This document shows, piece by piece, positions 22,523-33,900 of a DNA stretch of 64,000 nt. Every line of letters starts with the position of its first letter. The first letter of the stretch is position 1. Where the stretch lies: positions 1 through 64,000 of the forward strand of contig JAFEMH010005417.1 in NCBI GenBank assembly GCA_022495995.1. Direction: 5' to 3'. Position numbers and translations under genes: made by a program. The notes under the pieces are model-generated. The model saw nothing but the letters and a program-made list of their open reading frames with translations. It was not told where the DNA came from and did not search any database. This stretch comes from Adenophora triphylla var. japonica. Taxonomy: Eukaryota; Streptophyta; Magnoliopsida; Asterales; Campanulaceae.

Positions 22523-25500
22523 CTAATCAGACTCCTCAGCATCATCATCCTCGCCGAGGTCCTCCAGAGAGAAGTCGGGCATCCCTGTGAACTCGCCCGT
22601 CACGTCCTCGTCATCAGAGTACCGAGCCCCCGCCGGAGGCTGCCACTCAAAATAATCCGAAGGATCAAATCCGGCGAAAGGATCGAAGAAGGAAGGCTCT
22701 GACGAACCCTCACCCTGTGCATCCTGCGGAGGGAAGAACTGATAAAAGGGCTGCTGCCTCGGAGCTCCCGAAGATGTCTCGGCATCCATGCTATGCCGCC
22801 CCCTCGAAGGTCCCTCCTGCTGCGGCTCCGGCTCGGCTCTAGGCGGAGGAACGTCTGAGAATGCCTCGAAGGCATAGGCTCGTACGCCGGCACGCGTCGC
22901 GAACCGGCAAGATATCTTCGAAGCCATCTTCTTCGCAAACGACCTCATCGCCACATAACGGCGAGTCGGCCATATCATAAGCTCTCCCGGGACTGCACCA
23001 ACAAGCGACCAAGGAAACGCTCGGCAATACGGTTATACTCAACAACAAAAAAAGAGAAAAATACGAAAAGATGCCAAGATGGAAAAGAGTCGGCACACTC
23101 ACCGATCTATCGGGATCCACTCTGTATGCGGCGGGGCACTGCTCGAGGAGCGGAGTACGAGACACCCTCCTCCTCGATCCGTCCCCGCGGACATACGTGA
23201 AATCCGGCCCGGCATCGGAACCTGCAGGGGAGCACTGCGGGCCGGCCTCTCTCTCCCTCGCCGGTACTGCGGCGTCCTCGGCTTCCTCCTCCACGAAGGC
23301 CCCGTACTCCTCTCCATACAAGATGAACTCCTCGGCGCCCACACCGCCAAGAGTACCTCTCAAAATCAAGCACGTCCATTGTCCCAGGAATCAAGCATCC
23401 CAAAGGGAGGGTCCCTCGGAGCCACGGGAAGCACACCGGGGCCATCTTTGCCGGAAGACCAGCTCCCAGGGTACATGACGTCGCGGGTCAAGCCCCGCGG
23501 CATCTTCCGCTGCAGCTGTCACCTCGGGAGCCCCCTCAAACTCATCCCCCTCATCACCGAGGCCCACGGGAACAAGACGAACCCCTCCGGGCTACCTCTC
23601 TCCGGATGCTCCTGCACATCCCCGTAGGCGATGGTGAGCTTCCCCCTGCTTTGGTCCTCCTCTTCCTCGCCGTACGAGCCCGGCCCGACATGGCGGGATA
23701 CGCGACAACGGCCCGGATCTATATCCCACGGGAAGCAACTGGAAAACCTCCGTAGAACCACACTGTGACAAAAAAAAACGAGAAGGGCTCGGTGCAAAAG
23801 AAAACGGAGAAACGACAAGTTGCTAAATCAAAAACGGCAATAAACTCATACCTCCAAAGCAAAGTCAAAACAGGCCAACGAGCGCGCACCCGGCTAAATC
23901 GGTCCAAGGAGAAGTAGAGCTCGGCCAAGCCTGCCTCGCCCCAAGCAATATCACGGACCCTATCCGGTCAATCAAGCTCTCCGGCGAGCAAAGGGAGCCG
24001 CGGTCGCGTGGTTCGAGAACAAAGTCTCGGACGATGCATACCACAAAAAGGAGCGCGCCAATGCTCCACGTAGATCACTGGCCGGTCCCCGGACATAGGC
24101 CCCAATCTTGGCCGTGATCTTCGGCTCCACGTCGCTATATAACATGCCGAGGCCCTGCGAGGACGAGGCTCAAAGCCCGGCGGCTCGGTCATCACAACAT
24201 CGGAGATCATATCTCTCCACCGTACCGGCCCTCCTTTGAAGGAAAGCCCGTGATCGCGGCAAAGTCGGTCGGCGTCACCGTCACCTCTCCCGGCTCGGAT
24301 GGAAGGTGTGGGTGGTATCCACACCGAGTACTCGAGAAAGGCCAAGGAAGACGCTCTTGTTCTTCCTCGTGTCGAAACCCGGCCCGGAGTTCTCAACGAA
24401 CACACCCCCGGGCCGAAGCGTAAACCGGCCTCCACGGGACTCGGCCTACCGTCCACGGAAATATCGGGCATCCGGCCCGCGGCTCAACAACGGCCTCGGC
24501 GATCCCAGAGTCTTCATCCTCTTGGCCTTCCCGGCCATAAGCCCCGCATCTTGCGGGTAAACACGGCAAAGGTACGTCAATCACGGTACTTAATATAAAA
24601 CGAAAGGCACAAAAGTCCATCCCAACACGGAAAGCCATGAAAATAACTTGATCCTGGCTCACGGCACACAATTGCACATATTTTTCACACGTATAACCCG
24701 TCTACAAAACACGGCATATATTGCACATAATTTTCACATATATCCCGTCACAAAACACGGCACATATTGCACATAATTTTCACATACATTATACATATAA
24801 TTTTTCCCATGCGATCCGTCACAAAAACACGGCACACACTTGTACACATTTTCTCAAAAAAGGGGGATTAAGCCCTACACGACACATTTTTCAAAAAGTC
24901 CGTCCCAACACGGCAAAGGCACATATAACCCGTCACAAAAACACGGCACATATTGCACATATTTTCCCCACAAAGTCCGTCACCCAAGAACATGGCACAC
25001 ACGGCACGACACATACGCATAACACATTTTTCAAAAAAAAAAAAATCGTCCCAACACGGCACGTACTTTCAGACAAAATCCGTCACAAAACACGGCACAT
25101 GTCACATTTTTTTCACAAAAATTATCACTACACGATAATTTTTCTCATAATGTACATACATAAACATCATACGGTACAAAACACCAAAGCATGCATTTCA
25201 TTAGAGAGGCACTTTATTTTCACAAATAAGAGCTAATCTACACATTTCTGCACAAAATACACATACCCACAATTTTTACATGTCCATTTTCAACAATTCA
25301 TCAAGAATTTCACAAAAAGGCATAAAAAATAACAAAAAAAAAATTTCAAAAATGCGAAAAACTAAAACCTAGTTCTAGCATTCAAAAATTCGAGCAGGGA
25401 ATCAAAACGGAACGGATTTCTTACCTCCCCGACGTTCATAGAGCGACGATTGTGCACCTCCGGATTCGGATACAAGACATCCGGGTTCTTCGAAAGATGG

Positions 25501-25600
25501 AAGCAGAACGAAATCCAATTCCTTTGGAGCTCCATCCGTTGCTCGACCACCTCTTGGCTGCGTTGACGACGACTCCTTCGAGATCCTTCAGCCATGGCAA
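22523..25600 (-). pseudogene. Antisense gene 1 of element B, acidic C-terminus, long repeat-filled intron
   Basis: The likely start is MAEGSRRSRRQRSQEVVEQR (ATG at about 25596; an upstream in-frame ATG lies at 25709). This exon continues to NPFRFDSLLEFLNARTRF and stops at 25362. After a repeat-filled interval (about 24600-25360) protein-like sequence resumes around 24570: GKAKRMKTLG and, near 24300, VTVTPTDFAAITGF, a motif typical of plant-mobile-domain-like transposon proteins. Later pieces are GPDFTYVRGDGSRRR and CPAAYRVDPDR (about 23100-23220), and finally 22978-22523, Pro-rich then strongly acidic (LEDLGEDDDAEESD). Intron borders were not resolved. The homologue in C (32340-33090) preserves the TYVRGD/AYRVDPD region. 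Function unknown. Confidence 0.55.
24660..25110 (-). repeat. Tandem array (about 46 bp) inside antisense gene 1 of B
   Basis: About nine degenerate units containing CCGTCACAAAACACGGCACA and a TTTTCACAT segment. The core CGTCxxAACACGGCAC is also the core of the C array at 33170-33900, at the corresponding place in the homologous gene, so the two arrays share ancestry. Confidence 0.7.
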
Positions 25601-25689
25601 GCAATTCAAGCAAAAAATAGTTGATTTTGGTTAACAATGGAGGATTTTCTCTCTTTCTCTCTCTCTGGTTCACGCACGGAAGAAGAAGG

Positions 25690-25800
25690 AATGGGGAAGG
25701 GCTCGGCATTTAAACTTTGGTCAAAACACAGGAAGCTGTAAAAAACCAAGGTGAGTCGTGCGGACCTCTTTGCGGCAGGAGTTGGTCCGTACGGACCTCT
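25690..25800 (-). promoter_or_regulatory. Putative promoter of antisense gene 1 (palindrome and TTTAAATGCC)
   Basis: A perfect GGTCCGTACGGACC (25784-25797) and a near copy (GTCGTGCGGACC, about 25755-25766) lie upstream of the gene. Between them and the coding region the minus strand reads AAAGTTTAAATGCCGAGCCC (about 25697-25716), positioned like the TATA box of the LTRs. Inference from position and shared motif. Confidence 0.4.
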
Positions 25801-25904
25801 TTGCAAGGGGTGACCAAATTACTTTCCTGCCCTTATAATCTTTGCCCCTGGCTGTCCTAAGGCCTTTTCCAGCAAATCCAAGTGCAGAATGGTCCCTAAC
25901 CCTT

Positions 25905-26700
25905 CAATTCAAGCACCGGCAGTCAGTGTAAGCCCGAACCTCGCCCACTTCAACGGCAACTCAACCACCGGCCGTCAGTGTAAGACAGGTCCTCGCCCAC
26001 TTCAATGGCAATTCAATCACCGGCCGTCAGTGTAAGACCGGTCCTCGCCCACTTCAACGGCAATTCAATCCCCGACCGTCAACATAAGATCGGTCCTCGC
26101 CCACTCTTCATGAGCGACTAAAGAAGAGTGACACCTCCCGATGTATATCGAGGCACGAGACGCCTCCAAAACGCCCGACGGCAATTCAAGAAGGAGCCAA
26201 CACCTCCCGGCCACGAATATCAAGGCACAAGACGCCTCCAAACGCTCAACGACAACTTCAACCATCGGGCCCTCAAAGAGGTCCGAAGTCATCTTCCCAA
26301 GAAAAGGGCCCCTGAGGTCATGCATCCCGGCAATTCAAGCGGCCGTGATCGGTGTAAGCCCGGAACCTAGCCTTCAACGACAACGCAAGCACCGGCCATC
26401 AAAGTAAGCCCGAGCTCCTCCCAACAAGTCAAAGGGAAGTCATACAAGGCCGCATATCCCAAGACCGACCATCATCCTTGCCCACTCAACGGCAAAACAA
26501 GCACAAGAAGGAGCCAACACCTCCGAGCACAAGTCCCAAGGCACGAAGCGCCTCCAAAATGCCAAATGATGAAGCAATCACCGACCGTCATCCTTGCCCA
26601 CTTCAACGGCAACGCAAGCACCGGCAGTCATCGTAAGTCCAACCTTCTACTCAACATGCAAAAACACAAAGGCATCTACGCCTCTCGCAATCAAAGCACA
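25905..26700 (+). repeat. Degenerate about 52-bp repeats in the 3' UTR of B
   Basis: Units containing CACCGGCCGTCAGTGTAAG and CCTCGCCCACTTCAACGGCA recur near 25940, 25993, 26045 and 26098, then in more scattered form to about 26640. Interspersed segments contain AGACGCCTCCAAA (near 26158 and 26230), a 13-mer that is also the heart of the C array at 33.9-34.9 kb. Confidence 0.7.
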
Positions 26701-26724
26701 AGGCAGTCATGCCTCCACAACTGT

Positions 26725-27240
26725 GGCTAGAAGACGATTCAAAGTCCTCGCGCATAACATCAACTGCGGCTAGAAGACGATTCAAAGTCCTCGCGCATAA
26801 CATCAACTACGGCTAGAAGACGATTCAAAGTCCTCGCGCATAAAATCAAATGCGGCTAGAAGACGATTCAAAGTCCTCGCGCATAACATCAATCGCTAGA
26901 AGACGATTCAAAGTCCTCGCGCATAACATCAAGCTGCGGCTAGAAGACGATTCAAAGTCCTCGCGCATAACATCAAGCTATGCGGCTAGAAGACGATTCA
27001 AAGTCCTCGCGCATAACATCAGCTGCGGCTAGAAGACGATTCAAAGTCCTCGCGCGTAACATCAAGCTGCGGCTAGAAGACGATTCAAAGTCCTCGCGCA
27101 TAACATCAGCTGCGGCTAGAAGGCGATTCAAAGTCCTCGCGCATAACATCAATCAGCTGCAGCTAGAAGACGATTCAAAGTCCTCGCGCATAACACCAAC
27201 ATGCCGCCGTAAGACGATTCAAAGTCCTCCGAGGCGTGGC
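26725..27240 (+). repeat. 43-bp tandem array in the 3' UTR of B
   Basis: About twelve units of roughly 43 bp (spacing 40-50) containing GAAGACGATTCAAAGTCCTC followed by GCGCATAACATCAA. Units are very similar to one another, so amplification was recent. Open frames across the array are an artefact of repetition. Confidence 0.9.
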
Positions 27241-27424
27241 ACCCGGCCGCAATCGAGGAAGACGATTCAAGTCCTCGGAGAACTATCTCCGGCCCGGAAG
27301 GCCTTAAACCACCCGATTAGGAAAATCGTAAAATTTCCATCCCGGGACACCACCACGTCCTCACAATTGACCTCGGCGGTCACCACAACAATTCGGAGGC
27401 ACCACCTCGCCCGCACTCACGATT

Positions 27425-27823
27425 TCACGACCTGCGAACTACGACCGGGCTTGATTCCCGCCAGGGATACGTAGGAATCCTATCACGGGGTCCGGCCATT
27501 CGACCTATGCGGTCACCCGGGACACCACCACGTCCTCACCCATGACCTCGGCGGTCACACGACACTTCAGGCACCACCACGCCCGCATTCACAAAACACT
27601 CACCCCACCGCCGAACTACGGACTGGGCTTGATTCCCGCCAGGATACGTAGGAATCCTATCACGGGGTCCCGGCCCTGCCGACCTATGCGGTCACACAAA
27701 AGGACACCACCACGTCCTCACACCGGCCTCCACGGTCACTTCCTCTCCCGGCACGCGATCCAGTTAGGACCCTTATCTTATCGGCGGCCCCACTTCTTTC
27801 ATAAGTGGCGTCGTCGAGGGCTT
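27425..27823 (+). promoter_or_regulatory. Conserved pre-LTR module of B, partly duplicated
   Basis: Two copies of a module with GAACTACG, GGCTTGATTCCCGCCAGG, GATACGTAGGAATCCTATC and GGGGTC (about 27434-27497 and 27610-27675). The region ends with a GACCCTTATCTTATCG segment, CCCCACTTCTTTC and GTCGAGGGCTTC just before the LTR. Related modules precede the LTRs of C, D, E2 and H, although the rest of each 3' UTR differs. The GAGGGC segment occupies the polypurine-tract position. Confidence 0.65.
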
Positions 27824-29239
27824 CGTAAGTACCCCAATCTGGATCACACCCTTTCAACACACGGGAAACACCGCGACTCATCAACACGGTCTCGACGACC
27901 CCTCTCACTCAAAACCCTCTCTAAACCCCCAACCAAACCAAGGGAGGAGCCTTCTGGGATAAAAGGGACAAAAGGACCTTTCGGGAATTTTCGAGGAAAT
28001 TGGGAAAGCAATATTGGTCCGTACGGACCTCTTTGTTGTCATAATTACTGAATCTTCTTAAAGTCCACAATATTCCCTCAAATCCCTAAGGGAAAATGAT
28101 TACCCACATGCTTAGTTGGTCCGTACGGACCTCTTTGCATGCAAGATGGTCCGTACGGACCTTATTGCACAGGGGACACCATAATTGCAAATATTCCTCC
28201 ATCATCACAGATTCCTTCAAATCGAGGAAAACCAAAATACTGGATTACCAGGGAGGTCCGTACGGACCTCTTTGCACCTAATCTGGCACTATAAATAGAG
28301 GGCTCCCCCTCCTCATTTTCACACACCTCCCACTTCTCTCTTCCTCCCTAGGCCTTCTGGCTTCCCCTCTAAGTCCTTCTGAGGCATTCCCGGCCCCTTT
28401 CGAATCCTTCCGAGGCCTTCCGAGCCCCCTCGTGGTGCTCCGAAGCCTCCCCGAGCGCTCTCGAGATGCTCCCGCGCTGCCCCGAGGCACTCTCGAGGTA
28501 CTCTGAGGCCCCTCGTGGTACTCTGAGGCCTTGCCTGGTCTTTCCACGGTGTCCCGGCTCTTTCCGAGTCAAACCGGCGATCCCAAACCACGCCGAAACT
28601 CTGCCCGAGTGACTCCTGCCACCACAACGCACGCCGAACCACTGCTCAAGTGATCCCGACGATCCCCACGCACGCCGAACCTCTGCCCGAACGCAGCCTA
28701 CAACCTCAACTCACGCCGAAACTCTGTCCGCAGACAACCGGCATCTCCCGAAGCAATCCCGATCCATACCGGAACGCTACTCCGACCTCAAACACTACTC
28801 CCCAGCGGAGAAGACAGACACGAACCAACATTGGTAAGGCTTCCTTCCATTACTATTTCAATACATTTCCATACATAGCATACAATGTAGACATCCGATA
28901 CAGCATGCATTTTTAAAAAAGCACACACACACACACACACAACATTTAAAGGATATTAGGGGTATCCGAAAGACTCGTTTTACGAGGCTACTCGGGTGAG
29001 CTCTAATATTCTAATATTCTCTTCCCGGGGAGTCATCTGACCTCCGAACTCAAAATCTCATCACACAAAAACAGTTTAAAATTATCTTTAAACTGATGCC
29101 CTTTTTCAATGTTTTGGGCTTAATAAAAACGGCGTGGCGACTCTACGAAATGCGAAAACAAAACGGCGAGACACCGCCGCCAACGCGAAAGATGCCAGAT
29201 GCCGGGGCTGCGAAGCCTATTCAGATCCGGGCTATTTCA
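27824..29239 (+). repeat. 3' LTR of element B
   Basis: Same length (1416 bp) and structure as the 5' LTR. First base changed (CGTAAGTACC). Palindromes at 28016-28029, 28118-28131, 28148-28161 and 28255-28268, TATA at about 28289-28298. Ends GGCTATTTCA at 29239, followed by the GTATC duplication. Confidence 0.92.
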
Positions 29240-29372
29240 GTATCCCGTATGGGAATCAAGCCATATCGTAGTTCGTGTGTGGGGGGAGCGCATTGTCGTG
29301 CATGAGGACATGTTATGTCCTCAAACTAAGACTCTGTGCGTGGACGTGTCAGTGTCCTGAGGGGATGCTTGC
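29240..29372 (-). other. Target duplication of B and continuation of the E2 3' UTR
   Basis: 29240-29244 is GTATC. The next bases (CCGTATGGGAATCAAGCC, then CGTAGTTCG) complete the pre-LTR module cut at 10820, so they belong to E2. The sequence stops at about 29370, where the block related to 5.7 kb begins; the two share a few bases (CTTGCTCGG) at the join. Confidence 0.7.
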
Positions 29373-31167
29373 TCGGCTTCAGCATTCCTTTTCACATGCC
29401 GAGCAGTGACCTATTTGGAGGAAGATTCAGCAATTCTCTTGGAGTGAGGTTCCTCCTGCACGGTGTCAACCCTTTGTCATTTTTGGGCAGAGCTTCTTTC
29501 AACGGCTTCAGCCTCCATGGTCTCCATTAGACCGGCTTGTCTCAGTGCCTCCTCGACATTAGGAGTTAGGGTTTGGGAACTCTGTCCCTTTTCAGTATGG
29601 GCCCCTTCGTTTCCTTCTTCGGTGGAGGCAGTAGCACCCCCCACCGGCTTCAAGGCAACGCCCCAGCATCCTTAGTTGATAATATGGCCTGACGATTGAC
29701 GACGTCATCCCGTCTCCTATTTTGGGCCGAGGAGCATGCGTCCTCCTCCTCAACTTCATAAGGTTCTGAGGGTCAAGTATTTCCTCCGAAATCTTCTTCT
29801 TTTGCTTGTCTGCAAGATCTACAATGACGAGAAAGATCTGTCCTCATAGAGTTTGAAGACGTCACATTCATCGTGAAAAATAAGGCCAGGATGCATCCTC
29901 TAGTCTGGAAACCTATTCCCCCTTGTAACGGGGACGAGAGGCATCAGCCCATCCAAAGGCCCAGGCATGATGCCAGCCTGCACATAGTATCTATGATCGA
30001 TTTCTAAGGTCGACCATCAAAAGGTGCCCAGCTCGATAAACTGCCTTAGCCTCTCAATCAACTGCCCACTCCACTCAGGCCTCCACACCTACTCGGGTCC
30101 ACTTGGGTAATCCGAGGGACCAGAAAACTCCCAGCCTTGTCGACTCTCCACCCTTATAACATGATTATTCCACCCTTACACTTTACTTGACATTGGGAAG
30201 ATGAGCTTGGGCTGATTAGGGTCACTCCTTATCAGCACTATCCTCGAATCCTCCTTATAACTGACGGTGAAGAAGTGGTGGAAGGCAGACTGACAAGGTT
30301 CAAAACCTAAGCTACGACATAACACTATGAAGCTGGTGAGAAATCACATGGCATTGACACCTAGCATGGTAGGGATGACCTTTATATCCCCAAGAAATTC
30401 ACATATAAAGGGGTCTAAAGGAAGACGAAGGCCAAGTTGGAATTGTTTGAAGAATAAATGGACATAATTCAAGGAGTACATGAAATCCTCCATGGCCTTC
30501 TCATTTTTGACAGACATATCGGGGAAGTAACTACGTCGGTATTCTTCCCTTGATACCCCATACATAGAATGTAATTCCTCTAACATGGGTTCCCCGGCTC
30601 TAATTGTAGCGATGCACGGAAAATTCGGGTTTTCCGGTCTATTTTTTTTGTTTTGAGAGTCGCCACCTATATTATTGATTGGAAATATAGAAAAACTATT
30701 TTTTGAAAGATTTTGAATTCGTGGCTTATGTTATGGAATGGAAAGGTCAAGGATCACCCATTCCACCCAATCCGGAAATCGGTCTTGCTAAAGGGGGATT
30801 TTCAAATAAAAAATACATTTTCAAACAAACAAGTAAAAATATCCACTTAACGAGGTTAAATGAAATATATGATCAATTGCTTCGAGACCGTCCCCATGAT
30901 TTGGCGAGGCTCTAGGCCGATCCTTGGTTCACTATGCTATACCACTCTAATAATCAATTTGAAAGGAAGGAAGATTACCTTTTGAAAAGAGATTCGAACA
31001 GAGTTTCGACTCAATCCTAGATTCCAATCTTGATGTTGACAGAGTTTCGCCTCAATCCTTGATTCGAACTTCGATGTTTGTTAATCAACAAGGTTGATAA
31101 ACAAACTTTAGGTGATTTAGGGTGATTTTGTAGGAATCTTTTAGGGAGAGAAGCCCACAAAATGTGT
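29369..31167 (+). repeat. Second copy of the 5716-7621 block
   Basis: Same orientation and very similar to 5716-7621, covering part of the PF04195-like gene and much of the minus-oriented LTR-like block. An internal deletion of about 120 bp removes the part equivalent to roughly 6172-6293, including most of the predicted intron and the neighbouring exon end. The deletion is not at the splice sites, so this is not a spliced copy. Confidence 0.85.
29460..30586 (-). pseudogene. Second copy of the PF04195-like minus-strand gene (partial)
   Basis: Starts at ATG 30586 with a stretch nearly identical to the first copy (EELHSMYGVSREEY, then FKQFQLGLRLPLDPFICEFL). The acidic linker part is readable near 29560. 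It keeps stops equivalent to those in the first copy, so the gene was already broken before duplication or the copies have exchanged sequence. The coiled-coil and C-terminal exons are absent. Confidence 0.65.
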
Positions 31168-32100
31168 CTCAGAGCTTCGTTCATCCATGCCTCTGCTCGG
31201 ATCTCCTCCATACGAGTCTGTAAAAGGAGACCTCTCTCCGCCAATCTGTCAACTCTGGTCTCGTAGTCAAATAAGGCATCCCCTGTGATTTCTTGAGGGT
31301 TAACCCAAGCTTCTGCACTCCTAAGGTTGTAACTGGAACGGCAAACCTGCCCCAGAATTGCCTCACGCCTGCTCCCCAAAATCATCTGAGCATGTACAAG
31401 ATGCTGCTCATACCAGTCCAAGTACTCAGTAGACAAAACAATACTCTCCCTGCGTCTGAGAAGTACCCCAAGAGGAAAAGCAGAAAACTTCCATATCTCC
31501 AAAAAGAGAAGGAAAGCGGATGGGTCCGCCATAGTGAAAGGAGCTACCATCATAGTAGAAATGTCATTCCAATCCAGCAAAGGCTCCTGCCTCATTTCAA
31601 ACTGCTTGGAAACAAGGGACGGAATATAGAAAGAAGACTGAGACAGCCCAGGAAACCTGACAATATAGGAACCATCCTTTCTATCTTCCAATGAGGAACC
31701 CACCAACGAATGTGTTGCGTGCCGATCCTGGCCATCCACCTTTCCCATTCAGATTGATCTGTCTCCAAGACCAAAGGTCGCTGAGAAAATGTTCACGGAC
31801 TAAAAGATGTCGGAAGCACAGGCATAGCTTGAAGTCTCTCTCTCAACCATAAAGTAAGCAAAGCGGGGCTTCCTCCACGCATGAATCTATCCCCCATCAC
31901 CAGTCGGTCTATACCATGGAAAGTCTCTCCCAAAACTAAAGGAACAATATCCTCACCCGCTTGGCAAGGGCCTATCACATATAGCAAAGCACTGTGACAT
32001 ATCCCGAGGGAGATGACCATGAAAGGGGTGGCTATCCACATAGAGCAAACACGTCCCATAAAATGTCACTCACCATCACTCATGAATCTGTCAAAGTTGT
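31168..32100 (-). pseudogene. Antisense gene 2 of element C (plant-mobile-domain/DUF7745-like)
   Basis: Homologue of 20460-22017 in B and better preserved: the frame from 31748 leftwards is open for over 190 codons before the join. Motifs: GETFHGIDRLVMGDRFMRGG, SPALLTLWLRERLQAM, PLVLETDQSEWERWMARIG, SSFYIPSLVSKQFEMRQEPL and EAWVNPQEITGDALFDYETR. One frame change near 31790 separates the N-terminal part (32059-31793) from the rest. The C-terminus is truncated at about 31167. Function unknown; nuclear or transposition-related roles proposed for such proteins are not testable here. Confidence 0.65.
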
Positions 32101-32339
32101 TTTAGCCCCCAACTGCTGAGAAAACCTGCCAAAGCTGTTTCAGCCCCCATATACCACAAACATTTCAAGCTCATGCGACATGCACAAAACGTAAAAAAAA
32201 GAAGTAGAAACAACTCCTAAGTTATCACCAATAAAATGCAAATAAAAGAGTTCATTACATGTGAGTACGTTGTGCATATAAATACAAATATTTTGTTGCT
32301 CTCCTCACTAACATAGACAGAAAAGAAAAAAAATCCTAC

Positions 32340-33090
32340 TCTGAGTCATCGGCAGCACCACCTGGTGAAGACTCCCGCATCTCGGCGCCTTCGCCAGCCA
32401 CCTCATCATCCTTGGTAAACTCGGCACCTTCCTCGACCAGATACTCCGTGAAGTCTGCAGAGTAAGACCTAAGAAGGAAAAAGAAGATGAGCCCTCTGCC
32501 TGTGCACTAGACTGAGGAAAGAACGGCAGAAACAGTTGTGCCCCTCAGCCCTCCTCAAAGAAACTCTCGTCCTGACAATGCCTTCCCTGAGTCGGTATAT
32601 CAGGCTGGGAAGCAGGTTGTGGATCCGTGTCCGCACTCGAGAGAGGAGTATCCACCGACCTCCTCGAAGGTATCGGCTCATGAACCGATGCACCTCTCAA
32701 CGATCCGTAAGACATCATCCTCACAAGCTTCTTCCCAAAAGACTTTATCCCCAGATACCGACGGGTGATCAAGTCCACGGTCCGCCCCGAGACCTGCATA
32801 AAAGAGAAGCAATACTCACGAAAGAGATAAAACAGAAACAAGATTAGGATGTCAAAAGAAGGAGTAACAACTCACTGAAGCATCTGGATCAACTCGGTAA
32901 GCAGGAGGAACCTGCTCCGGGATGGGCACAAGTACCCACCTCCTAGAAGAATCCCCGCGAACATAGGAGAAATCCGCCCCAGGCACAGGGACATCTCGAG
33001 GGCGTGACGAGCCATCCCTCCTCTCCTTCGCCAGCACCTGCGGCGTCCTCAACTTCCTCCTCACAAAGGCACCTCCTCCTGCAGGTAAAA
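32340..33090 (-). pseudogene. Antisense gene 1 of element C (partial)
   Basis: Homologue of the downstream exons of antisense gene 1 in B: ADFSYVRGDSSRRW and PPAYRVDPDASV (about 32850-32990), then a Ser/Pro-rich part and an acidic end near 32345. Upstream on the minus strand TTTTTACCTGCAG (about 33075-33087) precedes GGAGGTGCCTTTGT and is a convincing splice acceptor, so the tandem array to its right would lie in an intron. Exon 1 is not seen. Confidence 0.55.
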
Positions 33091-33169
33091 ACAGCAAAGG
33101 TATGTCAATAAACTTCAAATGCAAGACATAGAAGTAATAAACGCTACATAAAAGAAGAATGTCACATAT

Positions 33170-33900
33170 CATTCACATTTTTTCACAAATTCCGTCACAA
33201 AACGATACAATTCATTTTAAAAAAAAAGTCCGTTCCCAACACAACACATTTCATTTCAGAAAGTCCGTCCCAACACGGCACATTTCATTTCAAAAGTCCG
33301 TCCCAACACGGCACACCCATGTTCAAGAAAGTCCGTCCTAACACGACACATTTCATTTCAAAAAGTCCATCCCAAAACGTCACATTTCATTTCAAAAAGT
33401 CCGTCCCAACACGGCACATTTCATTTCAAAAAAGTCCGTCCCAACACGGCACATTTCATTTCAAAAGTCCGTCCCAACACGGCACACCCAGGTTCAAAAA
33501 AGTCCATCCTAACATGGCACATTTCATTTCAAAAGGTCCGTCCCAACATGGCAGATTTCATTTCAAAAAGTCCGTCCCAACACAGCACACCCATGTTCAA
33601 AAAAGTCCTTCCCAACACGGAACATTTCATTTCAAAAAGTCCATCCCAATACGGCACATTTAATTTCAAAAAAATCTGTCCCAACACGGCACATTTCATT
33701 TCAAAAAGTCCATCCCAACACGAAGCATTTCATTTCAAAAGTCCGTCCCAACACGGCACACCCATGTTCAAAAAAGTTCATCCTAACACGGCTCATTTCA
33801 TTTCAAAAGGTCAGTCCCATCATAGCACATTTCATTTCAAAAAGTTTGTCCCAACACGGCACACCCATGTTCAAAAAGTCCATCCCAACACGGCACGCTT
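33170..33900 (+). repeat. 33-34-bp tandem array in element C
   Basis: About twenty units with core AGTCCGTCCCAACACGGCAC and CATTTCATTTCA, some variants with CACCCATGTTCA. The core matches the B array at 24660-25110. It lies upstream of the splice acceptor of the antisense gene. Confidence 0.9.

Larger units (their letters stand above)
10821..29239 (+). mobile_element. Element B: full-length 18.4-kb Tat/Ogre-type LTR retrotransposon
   Basis: Two direct LTRs of 1416 bp (10821-12236 and 27824-29239) bound an internal region of about 15.6 kb and are flanked by a perfect 5-bp duplication GTATC (10816-10820 and 29240-29244). Order: 5' LTR, tRNA-Arg PBS, leader, degraded gag region, pol (protease, G-patch-like linker, RT, RNase H, second RNase H, integrase), spacer, two antisense genes, tandem arrays, two copies of the pre-LTR module, 3' LTR. 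A hand comparison of the LTRs gives roughly 1-1.5% substitutions plus several small indels, so insertion was recent. The pol frames are nevertheless heavily broken, so this copy was probably moved by proteins from another element. Confidence 0.92.

Noticed and set aside
19722..25600. An envelope-like gene in sense orientation after pol of B
   Set aside because: No long plus-strand frame with signal peptide or membrane segments lies between pol and the 3' LTR. Protein-like sequence there is on the minus strand.
26850..27474. Repetitive protein with LEDDSKSSRIT-type repeats
   Set aside because: This is translation of the 43-bp tandem array. The frame follows the repeat and not a gene, and the region lies in the 3' UTR of B.
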